Virus record (IMG/VR): IMGVR_UViG_3300047548_001519
Coordinates: 1 to 62,839 of that record
Reading direction: 5' to 3' (one strand)
Length of the DNA: 62,839 nt
DNA from: a virus
How positions within the stretch are numbered: position 1 is the stretch's first letter; every line of letters begins with the position of its first letter. The notes beneath the pieces are model-generated. The model saw only the letters and a program-made list of their open reading frames with translations, was not told the DNA's origin and did not search any database. Positions 22,446 through 31,447 of the stretch are shown here, piece after piece. The translations under genes and the position numbers were made by a program.

Positions 22446-23555
22446 TCAGTTAACAGCTAGAAGAACCATCTCTTCAGTAATCCGAGCTCGAGGACTTGAG
22501 ACCTTTGCGCGAACTGCCTTCCAAGCATTTGCCATTGCACGCTTGCCCATCGATGTGAGTCCTTTGAAGAACTCTTCTGGCTTACGTAGCGTTTTCACTT
22601 CAGACGTCTTAGTATCATAGTTAGAGATAGACATACCACTAACACTGAGGTATCCACCATCCGCTCCACGATATACAATCAGCTTTCGTTTCTCTGGCAC
22701 ATACACCCAAAGCTCTGTGGATCCAATGATCTTAGCTGGATCAATCGACTTCAATTTCAACTCAGGATACTCACGCATATACTTCATCTTCTTCACAACT
22801 ACGGATGCTGGCTTAGCCTTACGAGCACGAGGCTTGCGTTGAGCTTTAGCAGATACCGTCTGTTGGGTACAGTCATCAATAATCGACTGAATGAATGCAA
22901 TGAATCGACGAAGCTCAATCCGACCGAAGTTAGAATATCCTTCTTTTAGCTGATCGTCTTTGCCTTGTTGGACTTCCGTAAGTTCTTTGATCATGGGCTT
23001 GTAGAATTCACCTATCTTCTTAGCAACAGCACCCGACACTTGATTAGATGCAAGATAGTTCTTAGCAACAAACGTTGTACCTTTGGTAGTTGCGTACTCA
23101 TCGATAGCTGCATCAAACTCTGCTGCATGTGTACGAGCTGCTTCAAGCATTCGATCTTGAATTGATATAGGAGTGGGAATAGCAGCATTGATGACAGCAG
23201 GCTCTGCCACTTTTGTTTTGGAATGAGCTTTCTTAATTTTCTCAAGACTAATCATAACACGCTCAACTTCACTTAGCTCAACATGCTGTTCAGTGAGAAC
23301 AAGACGACCAATTACACCAACTGGTCGGATCTCGATGAATGATGCTTTTGAAAGAGGTTGTGTATACTCCTTCAACCCCATCTTTTTGATGTACACCTCA
23401 GCTGCTTTACGGTAGTCCTTTTCTTCCCAATTAGCATTGTACCAATTAAGAGCTTTAACAAGGTCTACTCGATAGTTGTCTTTAGAAACCCGAGGCTCAT
23501 CACCTCGGAGTTTTGTCATTGACTCTTCCAGACTCATTTTACGTTTAACTGCCAT
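22446..23555 (-). CDS. Conserved phage protein of unknown function
   Basis: 369 aa. N-terminal helical part, a basic linker (AKAQRKPRARKAKPASVVVKK, about 236-256) and a C-terminal beta domain with WVYVPEKRKLIVYRGADGGY. It resembles a large protein common to T4-like cyanomyoviruses beside rnh/dsbA. It has its own consensus promoter. Nucleic-acid binding is inferred from charge. Confidence 0.6.
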   Translation of the reverse strand: MAVKRKMSLEESMTKLRGDEPRVSKDNYRVDLVKALNWYNANWEEKDYRKAAEVYIKKMGLKEYTQPLSKASFIEIRPVGVIGRLVLTEQHVELSEVERVMISLEKIKKAHSKTKVAEPAVINAAIPTPISIQDRMLEAARTHAAEFDAAIDEYATTKGTTFVAKNYLASNQVSGAVAKKIGEFYKPMIKELTEVQQGKDDQLKEGYSNFGRIELRRFIAFIQSIIDDCTQQTVSAKAQRKPRARKAKPASVVVKKMKYMREYPELKLKSIDPAKIIGSTELWVYVPEKRKLIVYRGADGGYLSVSGMSISNYDTKTSEVKTLRKPEEFFKGLTSMGKRAMANAWKAVRAKVSSPRARITEEMVLLAVN

Positions 23556-23581
23556 AATGGATCTCCATTCAAAGAATATCT

Positions 23582-23610
23582 ATTATAATATAGTCTGGAA
23601 TTTATGTCAA
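23582..23610 (-). promoter_or_regulatory. Sigma70-type early promoter
   Basis: TTGACA - 17 bp - TATAAT on the minus strand, before the gene at 22446-23555. Confidence 0.88.
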
Positions 23611-23617
23611 CAGCTTG

Positions 23618-23884
23618 TCACTCGCCTTTTTGGCCAGTGATCTCTTCATAGAGCATTTCAAACTGTTCGTGGTTGGCTACTTCTTCTTGGAAGTTCTGTT
23701 TGTGATACACACGTGCCATCTTAGCAATCTGTTTCTTGGAAAGGTTGTCCTTAAATTCCTCAAACAAGTCTGCTTTGATATCTTTAATAAGATCACGTTC
23801 GGATTCAATCCGAGTCATACTATTGCTAATCTCTTGCAATGCATCTTTAATCTTTTTGCGGTCGGCTGGGGAACTAATAGTCAT
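23618..23884 (-). CDS. dsbA: DsbA-like dsDNA-binding protein
   Basis: 88 aa from the ATG at 23884 (GGAGTG 8 nt upstream), matching T4 DsbA (89 aa). Sequence from MTISSPADRKKIKDALQEI, then LIKDIKADLFEEF, and QIAKMARVYHKQNFQEE. In T4, DsbA binds dsDNA near late promoters. Here it would fit the TATAAATA late promoters of the window. Confidence 0.8.
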   Translation of the reverse strand: MTISSPADRKKIKDALQEISNSMTRIESERDLIKDIKADLFEEFKDNLSKKQIAKMARVYHKQNFQEEVANHEQFEMLYEEITGQKGE

Positions 23885-23900
23885 TTTCACACTCCATTGT

Positions 23901-24194
23901 TTAAATTTCATTTGTACTACTAATACTAAATTTTACTTCTTTCACTGAGTCGAGTTTAAAAGATCTCCATTCCTGGATGTCAAGGTCGAACACTCTTTGC
24001 GTGGTATCAGTAGTGCTGCGACCTGTCCCTTTAGGCTTTTTCTCAGCTGGGATGTGGTCTTCAATGAGTGTGCAGTGCATGGTACGGTCTGTACCGTCTG
24101 CTTTGGTGAAAGTAATACACAAATTTTCGACGTTTCGGTCATGTAACAATCCTTGAATGTACTCTTTTGTAAATTTAAGATCTGTTGATTCCAT
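23901..24194 (-). CDS. DUF2693-like SH3-fold protein
   Basis: 97 aa from the ATG at 24194. The pattern VENLCITFTKADGTDRTMHC, then VFDLDIQEWRSFKLDSVKEV, is typical of a small phage family that encodes a WYL/SH3-like barrel. Function unknown; found in many T4-like genomes. Confidence 0.65.
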   Translation of the reverse strand: MESTDLKFTKEYIQGLLHDRNVENLCITFTKADGTDRTMHCTLIEDHIPAEKKPKGTGRSTTDTTQRVFDLDIQEWRSFKLDSVKEVKFSISSTNEI

Positions 24195-24202
24195 AATGTA
24201 TT

Positions 24203-24373
24203 TCACTCCTTTCTATATTCTATTGGACTTATGTCCCTCAAATCATCCTGCCTGTACTCATAATCACCTATTTCTTCATCCATTCGTCTTCGGAGTTCCT
24301 CTTCAATTTGTCGTAACTTCATGATACGCTTAACATCTTTGAGCTCTTGTTGAAGATCGAATGACATACCCAT
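24203..24373 (-). CDS. Small charged coiled-coil protein
   Basis: 56 aa, MGMSFDLQQELKDVKRIMKL, then RQIEEELRRRMDEEIGDYEY: strongly helical and charged. GGAG lies 7 nt before the ATG. It ends just before the DUF2693-like gene. Confidence 0.6.
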   Translation of the reverse strand: MGMSFDLQQELKDVKRIMKLRQIEEELRRRMDEEIGDYEYRQDDLRDISPIEYRKE

Positions 24374-24382
24374 ATACTTCTC

Positions 24383-24598
24383 CTATACGAATAATCCTAC
24401 AAAATACACTAAAAATAAAGTCATATTTACCACTACAAGACTTAGCTCACGAATTCGAATTGACCAAATTAGCCACAACAAGGTGGCCACATTTGCAATC
24501 CAAATGTTCAATGGAGTAATGTCTAAACTGGTAAGTATGGCAAATATCACCAGGAGGACAGTTGCTGTCCACTTCAACCAAAAATTAAATGTTTTCAT
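24383..24598 (-). CDS. Small membrane protein (2-3 helices)
   Basis: 71 aa, hydrophobic throughout, with helices at about 7-25, 30-47 and 52-70. Promoter at 24605-24633. Similar short proteins occur in cyanomyoviruses; function unknown. Confidence 0.6.
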   Translation of the reverse strand: MKTFNFWLKWTATVLLVIFAILTSLDITPLNIWIANVATLLWLIWSIRIRELSLVVVNMTLFLVYFVGLFV

Positions 24599-24604
24599 AC
24601 GTCA

Positions 24605-24633
24605 ATCTTATACCAATTAACGTATTAAGTCAA
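24605..24633 (-). promoter_or_regulatory. Sigma70-type promoter
   Basis: TTGACT - 17 bp - TAAGAT on the minus strand, overlapping the 3' end of the large membrane protein gene and preceding the gene at 24383. Confidence 0.6.
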
Positions 24634-25589
24634 TACTTCTTTTTTGGTCTGGATTTCCAATACTGATCGCCTGGTTCGAAGGCAGGATGCTCTTTTACGT
24701 CTTTAGAACTCTCTACAGGAGCAGACTGTTCAGATTCTGGAGTCACTGTGGGCTCCGTTTTCTCAACAATTTTTTTCTTCAAGACCACATTTGTTTGTTT
24801 TGGGATAGTAGAAGGAATAGTCCGTTCTACAGGAGGAGATTGTTTGCTTTTATTTTGTGCAAGTGACCAGTTAGCTGCTATCAACATGAGAACAGCTAAC
24901 GGATCGAATACTGCTACAATTAGGATGGTAACCCAACGGACTGCTTTTTCGAGGAGCGCCGTGTCCGACGTGGCTTCGTCGCCGTAGATGAGAGCTGCGA
25001 TGTATTTGATTGGTCCGACTTCGGCTTCGACTTTGCGGAGCGAGGCTGACTGGACGGACTTTTCTTCGTTGAGCTTGGCAATGGTGGATTGACTGGACTG
25101 GATTTGATCGAGGAGGATTCCTCGTTCTTTTTGTTGCTGTTGTCTGGCTTGGACACTTCGGGTGACGTTTCCAAGTTGCGTGAACTTATCAACTTGCGCA
25201 TCCAGTTGAGTAATTGCTTTACGAGCTGCATCTATATTCTCCCTTTCGGTTTTAATTTTTTCATCGATCAACGCTACATTAGCTGCAATGTCTCCTGTTG
25301 GAGTGCCTTGTTCGATATGAGCTTTTGACAAGAATCCAAAAATCCCCATTGATGTCAAAAACATTAACACAATCAACGCTAGTGTCAAATACGATTTCAA
25401 CAAGAAAGGAGCTGGTCTCCAATTCCTATACAACCATGAAGCGACAACAAGTTTAGAGGACTCTAAGAGAGACCCCATCACTATGATTGGTATTGGAGCA
25501 GCTGCAAAAATAGCAACTAATCCAAAAATGGCATAGAATGCTGCAACACCCGACAACGCGAGTGCGCATAGTAAAAGTAAGTAAGTCAA
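24630..25589 (-). CDS. Membrane protein with periplasmic coiled coil
   Basis: 319 aa. Four probable helices (about 5-30, 32-52, 67-88 and 214-240) bracket a long coiled coil (about 105-185, with IDEKIKTERENIDAARKAIT). A Pro/Lys-rich cytoplasmic tail follows. Conserved in T4-like cyanophages, role unknown. Confidence 0.65.
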   Translation of the reverse strand: MTYLLLLCALALSGVAAFYAIFGLVAIFAAAPIPIIVMGSLLESSKLVVASWLYRNWRPAPFLLKSYLTLALIVLMFLTSMGIFGFLSKAHIEQGTPTGDIAANVALIDEKIKTERENIDAARKAITQLDAQVDKFTQLGNVTRSVQARQQQQKERGILLDQIQSSQSTIAKLNEEKSVQSASLRKVEAEVGPIKYIAALIYGDEATSDTALLEKAVRWVTILIVAVFDPLAVLMLIAANWSLAQNKSKQSPPVERTIPSTIPKQTNVVLKKKIVEKTEPTVTPESEQSAPVESSKDVKEHPAFEPGDQYWKSRPKKKY

Positions 25590-25601
25590 AACACAAATCC
25601 T

Positions 25602-25669
25602 TATAAATAAAGGTAGGTCGCGATATGGGGATATCCACCTACTCTAACATCTATCTAGGAGACGTCAGC
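25602..25669 (+). promoter_or_regulatory. Late promoter and structured leader of a homing endonuclease
   Basis: TATAAATA (25602-25609), then GTAGGT-CGC-GATAT-GGGG-ATATC-C-ACCTAC (25613-25642), then CTCTAACATCTATCTAGGAGACGTCAGC up to the start codon. Same fold and tail as the leaders at 56304 and 57507. Confidence 0.85.
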
Positions 25670-26218
25670 ATGGATATTTATTATGTATATGCTTACATTC
25701 GATCAAAAAATTCATCAACAGCTAAGGCTGGAACACCATATTATATTGGTAAAGGCAAAGGCAAGCGCAGATTCCAACGTCATCACAGCGTCTCAGTCCC
25801 CAAAGATCACACTAAAATTATTATTTTAGAATCAAACTTATCTGAAATTGGCGCACTAGCAATAGAACGTCGTATGATCAGGTGGTGGGGCAGAAAAGAC
25901 CAAGGGTCTGGAATTCTCCACAATAGAACTGATGGTGGCGACGGTCTTACAGGCGTTTCGGGAGAAAACCACCCTCGATGGGGGAAACCACGACCCGATC
26001 TAGCCGAAAGAAATAAGCAAAGAGCTGGGTCAAAATGGCCGTCTGATACACCCCACTACAACACAGGTAAAGTACGATCAGCTGAGACTAGGCTCAAACA
26101 AAAAAATGCACCTCGTAAACCTCACTCAGAAGAAACAAAAGCCAAAATGAGGCTTGCTGCTTTAAGGAGATATCAACGATCTGATATGATTTCTGTGGAC
26201 CCTACAATTCACGATTGA
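25670..26218 (+). CDS. GIY-YIG homing endonuclease (antisense to operon)
   Basis: 182 aa from the ATG at 25670 (AGGAG 11 nt upstream). The GIY-YIG core is [10 protein letters not shown]...[18 protein letters not shown], with the catalytic Glu in [19 protein letters not shown]3-like [19 protein letters not shown] lies in the middle, with [11 protein letters not shown] at the C-terminus. It overlaps the 3' end of the gene at 26162 by 57 nt. Confidence 0.82.
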   Translation: MDIYYVYAYIRSKNSSTAKAGTPYYIGKGKGKRRFQRHHSVSVPKDHTKIIILESNLSEIGALAIERRMIRWWGRKDQGSGILHNRTDGGDGLTGVSGENHPRWGKPRPDLAERNKQRAGSKWPSDTPHYNTGKVRSAETRLKQKNAPRKPHSEETKAKMRLAALRRYQRSDMISVDPTIHD

Positions 26219-26569
26219 ATTGTACCACTTATCTGGATGTTCTAACACTCGCCTATCAAACTGTTCGCGAGCTTCAAGGTAGTTTGCAGTTCCTTTGTTT
26301 AAACAAAAATATAAAATTTCACGCTTGAATGATTCCTCTCCAAGCTTCTCCACTTCTTGTTTTAATTCTTCGGAAGAGGACCAGTATTCTCTCCAGTCCG
26401 ATTCTACTTTATATCTTTTTTTCTTGCCTTTGACTTGTTTAGTCTTGGCAAATTTTGTAAGTTTCAAACCAATATATTGTTTACCATTAACCAGATTAGT
26501 TATCAGATAAACAAAGGCTGTATATTTAGGATCTATTTCCTCTACAGGTTGGTTTTGATATAACCACAT
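26162..26569 (-). CDS. GIY-YIG-type putative endonuclease
   Basis: 135 aa. [21 protein letters not shown] is a clear GIY-YIG core, and later [13 protein letters not shown] carries the Glu. No NUMOD motif, unlike the homing enzymes. The family is conserved at this kind of position in T4-like phages, so it may be a core repair or host-DNA nuclease. Start overlaps the previous stop (TAATG). Confidence 0.7.
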   Translation of the reverse strand: MWLYQNQPVEEIDPKYTAFVYLITNLVNGKQYIGLKLTKFAKTKQVKGKKKRYKVESDWREYWSSSEELKQEVEKLGEESFKREILYFCLNKGTANYLEAREQFDRRVLEHPDKWYNSIVNCRVHRNHIRSLISP

Positions 26570-26718
26570 TATTCGTCGTCGATTTCGTCTTCTTCATCGT
26601 ATATATCTGACCCACATACAGGGCAGCAAACGATATCTTGATATTCATAATCTGTTCCTTTCACTGTTATTTTGCCTTCAGCACCGCAATGTTCGCACTC
26701 GAATTGTTTTACAACCAT
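26569..26718 (-). CDS. Zinc-ribbon miniprotein
   Basis: 49 aa with CEHC and CPVC separated by about 20 residues, a classic zinc ribbon, and an acidic tail (DEEDEIDDE). GAGGG precedes the ATG. Function unknown. Confidence 0.7.
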   Translation of the reverse strand: MVVKQFECEHCGAEGKITVKGTDYEYQDIVCCPVCGSDIYDEEDEIDDE

Positions 26719-26720
26719 TA

Positions 26721-26966
26721 CTACCCTCTTATTTTTAGATTGAGTGTAAAATTTTCAACCACGAGCTTTACTACCGTGGCAAACATAATCTCATTAAAAT
26801 TAGGTTCATTATATTTATCTTTAAACATTTCTAGCACATTTAAAGTCATCAATCGATACGTCTCTTCCTCAGAGATGGCAAGCATGCCCCAATCAATAGG
26901 GTCTTCTGCTTCCACCTCTTGTGCAAGTTCAGATATCAATTCAACATATTCAGGGGTGATTTGCAT
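26721..26966 (-). CDS. Conserved small phage protein
   Basis: 81 aa, helical, MQITPEYVELISELAQEVEA then EDPIDWGMLAISEEETYRLM. Similar short proteins are common near nrd genes in T4-like phages. No function known. Confidence 0.6.
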   Translation of the reverse strand: MQITPEYVELISELAQEVEAEDPIDWGMLAISEEETYRLMTLNVLEMFKDKYNEPNFNEIMFATVVKLVVENFTLNLKIRG

Positions 26967-26967
26967 A

Positions 26968-27177
26968 TTACTCCGTATCTAAGATCAACTCTATTGCTTT
27001 AAGCTCTGGATTCCATTTAAGTTTAACAACTTCTCTGAACCCTTCTGGTGTCCAGACAATAGCTGGCATGTGTATATATGTCTTATGCAGACTACCACTA
27101 GATTTATCTGAGTGATCAGCCCAAAGTTGTTGTATTTCGTGATACAAGTCGTATGCGTCCACATTACCTCCAAACAT
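26968..27177 (-). CDS. Small unknown protein
   Basis: 69 aa, with VWTPEGFREVVKLKWNPELK in the C-terminal half. It overlaps the nrdB stop by 14 nt. No family recognised. Confidence 0.55.
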   Translation of the reverse strand: MFGGNVDAYDLYHEIQQLWADHSDKSSGSLHKTYIHMPAIVWTPEGFREVVKLKWNPELKAIELILDTE

Positions 27178-28147
27178 TACCCCAGGATCCTGTTAAAGAT
27201 CCTTTCGAATATGCTGTTGCACGTTGCTCAAAAAAGTTAGCATGTTCTGGAGCGTTAAGAATCTCCTCAACCCATGGTAGAGGATTGTTCTTCACTTTAA
27301 AGATCCCTTTCATACCCAATCCAATCAAGCGACGATCTGCAATGTAACGGATGTACTGTTTCACTTCTTCAATCGTCAATCCCTCAACCCCACCAGTCTC
27401 AAAAGCAAGATCAATGAACTTGTCTTCCAGCTCTACCATCTTCTCAGCAATGGTATATAGCTGGCTCTTAAGTTCGTCTGTCCAAATCTCGCGATGCTCC
27501 TTCAAGAACTCCTTAAACAGCCATGTCATTCCTTCAACGTGGACTGACTCATCTTTGATTGACCAGGCAATGATCTGTCCCATACCATTCATCTTGTTAT
27601 AGCGAGTAAAATTCAATAGCATAATGAACGAGCTGAACAACTGCATCCCTTCCGTGAAGGCAGAGAAAGCAGCAATCTGCTGAACAATCATCTTCTCATC
27701 AGTACCCATGAACTCCTCAATGAAGTCATGCTTCTCCTTCATTGCCTCATATTCCATGAATGCCTTGTATGTCGTTTCTGGCATACCAAGAGTATCAATC
27801 AAATGACTATATGCTTGAATATGAATGGCTTCACGAGCAGCGAAGCTCAACAACATCATTCGGATTTCTGGCTTTGGAAACAAAGGAATGTACTTGTTAG
27901 CATATGCACCAGCAACATCCACATCCGATTGTGTAAACAATCTAAAGATCTGAGTGAGGAAGTGCTTCTCTTGTTTTGTTAACTTATTCTTCCAATCTAG
28001 AACGTCTTGGTTCATTGGAACTTCTGTGGGGAGCCAATGCATAGACTCGTGCATTTCGTAAAATTTATACGCTTCAGGGTATTCATGAGGCTTGTAATAA
28101 TTTCTCGGTTCAAATAATGATTTACTGCGTTTCTTAATTGCATTCAT
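27164..28147 (-). CDS. nrdB: Class I ribonucleotide reductase small subunit
   Basis: 327 aa. Diiron ligand motifs are visible: DWKNKLTKQEKHFLTQI, then AAREAIHIQAYSH (EAIHxxxY), then EGMQLFSSF and KDESVHVEGM (DExxH). The end ATAYSKGSLTGSWGNVW fits the C-terminal tail that docks to NrdA. A GIY-YIG endonuclease gene lies between nrdB and nrdA. Confidence 0.93.
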   Translation of the reverse strand: MNAIKKRSKSLFEPRNYYKPHEYPEAYKFYEMHESMHWLPTEVPMNQDVLDWKNKLTKQEKHFLTQIFRLFTQSDVDVAGAYANKYIPLFPKPEIRMMLLSFAAREAIHIQAYSHLIDTLGMPETTYKAFMEYEAMKEKHDFIEEFMGTDEKMIVQQIAAFSAFTEGMQLFSSFIMLLNFTRYNKMNGMGQIIAWSIKDESVHVEGMTWLFKEFLKEHREIWTDELKSQLYTIAEKMVELEDKFIDLAFETGGVEGLTIEEVKQYIRYIADRRLIGLGMKGIFKVKNNPLPWVEEILNAPEHANFFEQRATAYSKGSLTGSWGNVWR

Positions 28148-28875
28148 TTTACATCAATCCTTTTCTTTGCTTCTGACATTTTCTGTTTTGTTTCTCTACT
28201 AAGCGTTCTATTCTTAAGTGAATTAGAACGTTTTTTCTTTGTTTCTTCTGAATGTTTTAATGCACCTTTTATCCAACCCTCGCCAGGACAATCAATACTG
28301 CGTTTCATATGAGTTCCATTATTCCACCAGAATTTACCCCTCACATTGGTATTCCCCTTTGATTTTTCTGCAGCATGCTGTTTCTGCTCGTCTGTTAAAA
28401 CTCTACCAGCGGCGTATCTGTTGCCTATTTGTTTTTGTCTACATAATTCTTTATGGTACTCTGTTCGCTCATATGGAATTAAAAAATTATGTGTCCCTTC
28501 TGAAACTCTTTTATTAGCAATCTCTATCATTTTTTGACGCTTTGATTCGGAGTTTGCTCTTAGAATTGAATCCTCATCTAGTAATATACCAGGTGCGATG
28601 TTTCTATTATAAAATTTCTTTATGAAGGTATCCTTTCCAAGTTTTCTATAGCAGTATCGTAAAACTTTATGCTCAAACATCCTGGCATCTTTCATCTCTA
28701 CCACTTTAACAACTTCAAATGAATCTTTTCCATCTTCCATGATCAACTGATGAATTGTCTTAGATGATGTGAAGTATTTTCTAAAAAATAAGCTGGGATC
28801 GGCATTTCTACCGTACTGGCATCCCACATATACCATACCAGTATTCTTATGTCTTATTCTGTAGTAGTATTGCAT
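28144..28875 (-). CDS. GIY-YIG homing endonuclease between nrdA and nrdB
   Basis: 243 aa. Core YYYRIRHKNTGMVYVGCQYG, Glu-bearing MFEHKVLRYCYRKLG, then repeated NUMOD-like motifs (RVLTDEQKQHAAEKSKGNTN; ALKHSEETKKKRSNSL; LSRETKQKMSEAKKR). It overlaps the nrdB start by 4 nt. Its ribosome binding site and start codon are in a hairpin (see 28871-28937). Confidence 0.85.
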   Translation of the reverse strand: MQYYYRIRHKNTGMVYVGCQYGRNADPSLFFRKYFTSSKTIHQLIMEDGKDSFEVVKVVEMKDARMFEHKVLRYCYRKLGKDTFIKKFYNRNIAPGILLDEDSILRANSESKRQKMIEIANKRVSEGTHNFLIPYERTEYHKELCRQKQIGNRYAAGRVLTDEQKQHAAEKSKGNTNVRGKFWWNNGTHMKRSIDCPGEGWIKGALKHSEETKKKRSNSLKNRTLSRETKQKMSEAKKRIDVK

Positions 28876-28937
28876 TGAGATCTCCTTAATAGATGCATTG
28901 GTCTATTTATAATCTTGGAGATCTCAATGCATCTATT
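28871..28937 (-). promoter_or_regulatory. RBS-sequestering hairpin with late promoter in its loop
   Basis: TGCATTGAGATCTCC just after the nrdA stop (28917-28931) is perfectly complementary to GGAGATCTCAATGCA (28871-28885), which holds the Shine-Dalgarno and ATG of the endonuclease. The loop contains TATAAATA (28904-28911, minus strand). A competing pairing, AATAGATGCATTG with CAATGCATCTATT (28925-28937 with 28888-28900), is also perfect. Transcripts from nrdA would hide the RBS, while late transcripts starting in the loop would expose it. Confidence 0.85.
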
Positions 28938-30751
28938 CAACCTTCACACGCAAAACAAACTGGCTCATCTGATTTCAACATATCTTTCATGTCTTCAATA
29001 CGTTCACGTTCAACTTTCTTTCCAACTTTATCTGCCTTACGCATATTATCTGAACGACAATAGTAAAGTGATTTCAATCCCATCTTCCAAGCCATTAAAT
29101 GAACTAGGTGTAAGTATTCGACGTTTGATGTTGGGCTAAAGAACAAATTCAACGACTGAGCTTGACAGATGTACGGTTGACGATCTGCTGCATGCTGAAT
29201 TAACCATGTTTGATCAATCTCCATAGATGTCTTGAACACATCTTTTTCCCAATCATCTAAACATTCAAGTCCAGCAACGGAACCATCGTTAGCAACAATG
29301 TCACGCCATACATCTGGTGTGTTCTGACCTTTCTTCTCAAGTAAAGCTTCTAGGTACTTGTTCTTATGAACTTGTGTGCCATTCACACCTTTCTCAAGGT
29401 AGACGTTTGCACGATAAGGTTCAATCGATGGGGAAGTATTTAGGATAATTGAACTCGATGCATTTGGAGCAACAGCAAACAAGTGAGCGTTACGAACTGG
29501 TGTAGCTGACCCTTCCGAATCAGGACATGGACCACGTTCTTCTGCAAGAGAAACGGTTTTAGCTTTTGCTTCTGCATTAAGCTTTTCCCAGATCTTCTTA
29601 TTGAGACCAATTGCCATTGGAGATTCAAAAGGAATGTTCTTACTTTGCAGCAGAGCATGCCATCCGAGCATTCCAATGCCAATTGACCGTTCTTGTTGAG
29701 CAGAGTGTACAGCATTAGCAATCTCTGGAAAGTTTTTACCCTTCTCACAGAAAACTGTAATCACATTGTCTAACATCTCAACGACGTCAGCAATAAACTG
29801 CTTGTCATCCTTCCAGTCTTCATACTTCTCAGCATTGATTGACGACAAGCAGCACACAAAAGTACGGTCATCATCAGTAGCCAAAGAAATCTCAGAGCAA
29901 AGGTTAGATCCTCTATTCTTTAAACCCTTAGCTTTTTGGAATTCAGGAAGTGCTTTATTAGCTGTATCAATAAACCAGAGATAAGGCTCACCTGTCTCCA
30001 TACGAATAGATAGTAAGCGTTCCCACAACTCTCTTGCCGACACATACTCAACTACTTCACCAGTGTTAGGATTCACTAAAGGAAACTGATCAAGTACTTC
30101 TTTCTGCTCATCTGTCAGATCTGATCCATGCAGAGATAGCTTTTCGATACGTTGCATGAAGTCATCTGTAACGTTGACCCCATGGTGTAGGTTCAAACAC
30201 TTGCGATTTGGATCACCACCTGTTGGCTTTCTCATCTCAAGAAAGTCAATGATCTCTGGATGGTTGATATCCAAATAGGCAGCTGTTGCACCACGACGTG
30301 TAGTTCCTTGCTTGAATGCTAGCGTATCAACGTCGTATGTCTTCAAGTGAGGAATAATCCCTGAAGACTTCTTGTCGCCAGGACGCAACCCAACGTGAAG
30401 ACCAACTCCACCACCAACCACTGCCAACATACGCGTCTCGGATGATGTATCGAGAATAGATCTCATCGAATCACCCAAATAAGAGGCAAAGCAAGAAATT
30501 GGAAGTGAGCGTGGTGTTTTACCGTAGCTTAGAATTGGTGTGGCATACGACAACCACATCTTAGAAGAATATTCATACAAACGCTGAGCATGCTCTGGAT
30601 TGGATGAAAACGTTTTTGAAACATAAGCAAATCTTTCTTGAGGAGACTTCTCCCCTTCATGCAAATAACCATCTTTAAGTCTTGATAATCCTGATTCTGA
30701 AAACAAATTGTCGCGCGAATAGTCGACAGTAATACCGTGAACAACGTCCAT
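28937..30751 (-). CDS. nrdA: Class I ribonucleotide reductase large subunit
   Basis: 604 aa, shorter than typical NrdA (about 750) because the N-terminal ATP-cone is absent. Core motifs: PISCFASYLGDSM with the catalytic-site Cys, NLCSEISLATDDD, ERSIGIGMLGWHAL and the C-terminal CFACEG redox pair. Loss of the ATP cone suggests loss of the dATP off-switch, as in some phage and parasitic NrdA (inference). Confidence 0.92.
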   Translation of the reverse strand: MDVVHGITVDYSRDNLFSESGLSRLKDGYLHEGEKSPQERFAYVSKTFSSNPEHAQRLYEYSSKMWLSYATPILSYGKTPRSLPISCFASYLGDSMRSILDTSSETRMLAVVGGGVGLHVGLRPGDKKSSGIIPHLKTYDVDTLAFKQGTTRRGATAAYLDINHPEIIDFLEMRKPTGGDPNRKCLNLHHGVNVTDDFMQRIEKLSLHGSDLTDEQKEVLDQFPLVNPNTGEVVEYVSARELWERLLSIRMETGEPYLWFIDTANKALPEFQKAKGLKNRGSNLCSEISLATDDDRTFVCCLSSINAEKYEDWKDDKQFIADVVEMLDNVITVFCEKGKNFPEIANAVHSAQQERSIGIGMLGWHALLQSKNIPFESPMAIGLNKKIWEKLNAEAKAKTVSLAEERGPCPDSEGSATPVRNAHLFAVAPNASSSIILNTSPSIEPYRANVYLEKGVNGTQVHKNKYLEALLEKKGQNTPDVWRDIVANDGSVAGLECLDDWEKDVFKTSMEIDQTWLIQHAADRQPYICQAQSLNLFFSPTSNVEYLHLVHLMAWKMGLKSLYYCRSDNMRKADKVGKKVERERIEDMKDMLKSDEPVCFACEG

Positions 30752-30763
30752 ACCTACCTCTTA

Positions 30764-31447
30764 TTATTCTGTTACGAAATTATTTGCTAAAGGAAAAATT
30801 TCTGAAATCACTCGTGCACATTGACGAGCAATCTCCATGTGTTCTTTTTGAGTACCATTACCAGATCTTACTTCAATGAAATGAACCCACGACCGCAAAG
30901 TGCCATTGACGTACATTCGAGAAACAGTCAGACCCTCAGGCAGAACTGCTCTTGCCTGTTCCTTTGCGATTCCATTATTTACCGCCCATTGATACGCCTT
31001 GTTCGCTGCTTCAATCACTTCTCGTTGATGCCAGGACCATTGCTCTTTTAAATTTGCAGATTGTAATGTACCTTCTTCAATGCTGATTGAATTTTGTCTG
31101 TTATTGGGATCTTGAAGTCTTGGTTCACGAAAAACAAAATCCAAATCCTTAGTTGGATCTGCATAACGTTGACTAAACTCTTGAAAAGAAAAAGAACGAT
31201 GACGAAGAATCTGTCTTGCAATATCCCTTGTGGTTTCAACTTCCATGCACGCCGATACAACTTCAAGAGGGCTCCAGTGGGCATGTTTGATTAGATATTT
31301 AATTAATTTTTCGGAGGTTTCAGTGTTGTATTGATTTGAGGGATTTGAAACTCTAGCACAAAAAGCCACTAAATCTTGAGCATTCCGTATACCCTCTTGT
31401 TTAAATTCTTCAGTTGGTTGGCTGTATGATACAAGACGGACTTTCAT
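30764..31447 (-). CDS. thyX: Flavin-dependent thymidylate synthase
   Basis: 227 aa with the ThyX signature RHRSFSFQEFSQRY (about residues 82-95) and the C-terminal LRSWVHFIEVRSGNGTQKEH. It makes dTMP from dUMP with FAD and methylenetetrahydrofolate. It overlaps the upstream gene by 4 nt and works with the dCMP deaminase. Confidence 0.95.
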   Translation of the reverse strand: MKVRLVSYSQPTEEFKQEGIRNAQDLVAFCARVSNPSNQYNTETSEKLIKYLIKHAHWSPLEVVSACMEVETTRDIARQILRHRSFSFQEFSQRYADPTKDLDFVFREPRLQDPNNRQNSISIEEGTLQSANLKEQWSWHQREVIEAANKAYQWAVNNGIAKEQARAVLPEGLTVSRMYVNGTLRSWVHFIEVRSGNGTQKEHMEIARQCARVISEIFPLANNFVTE

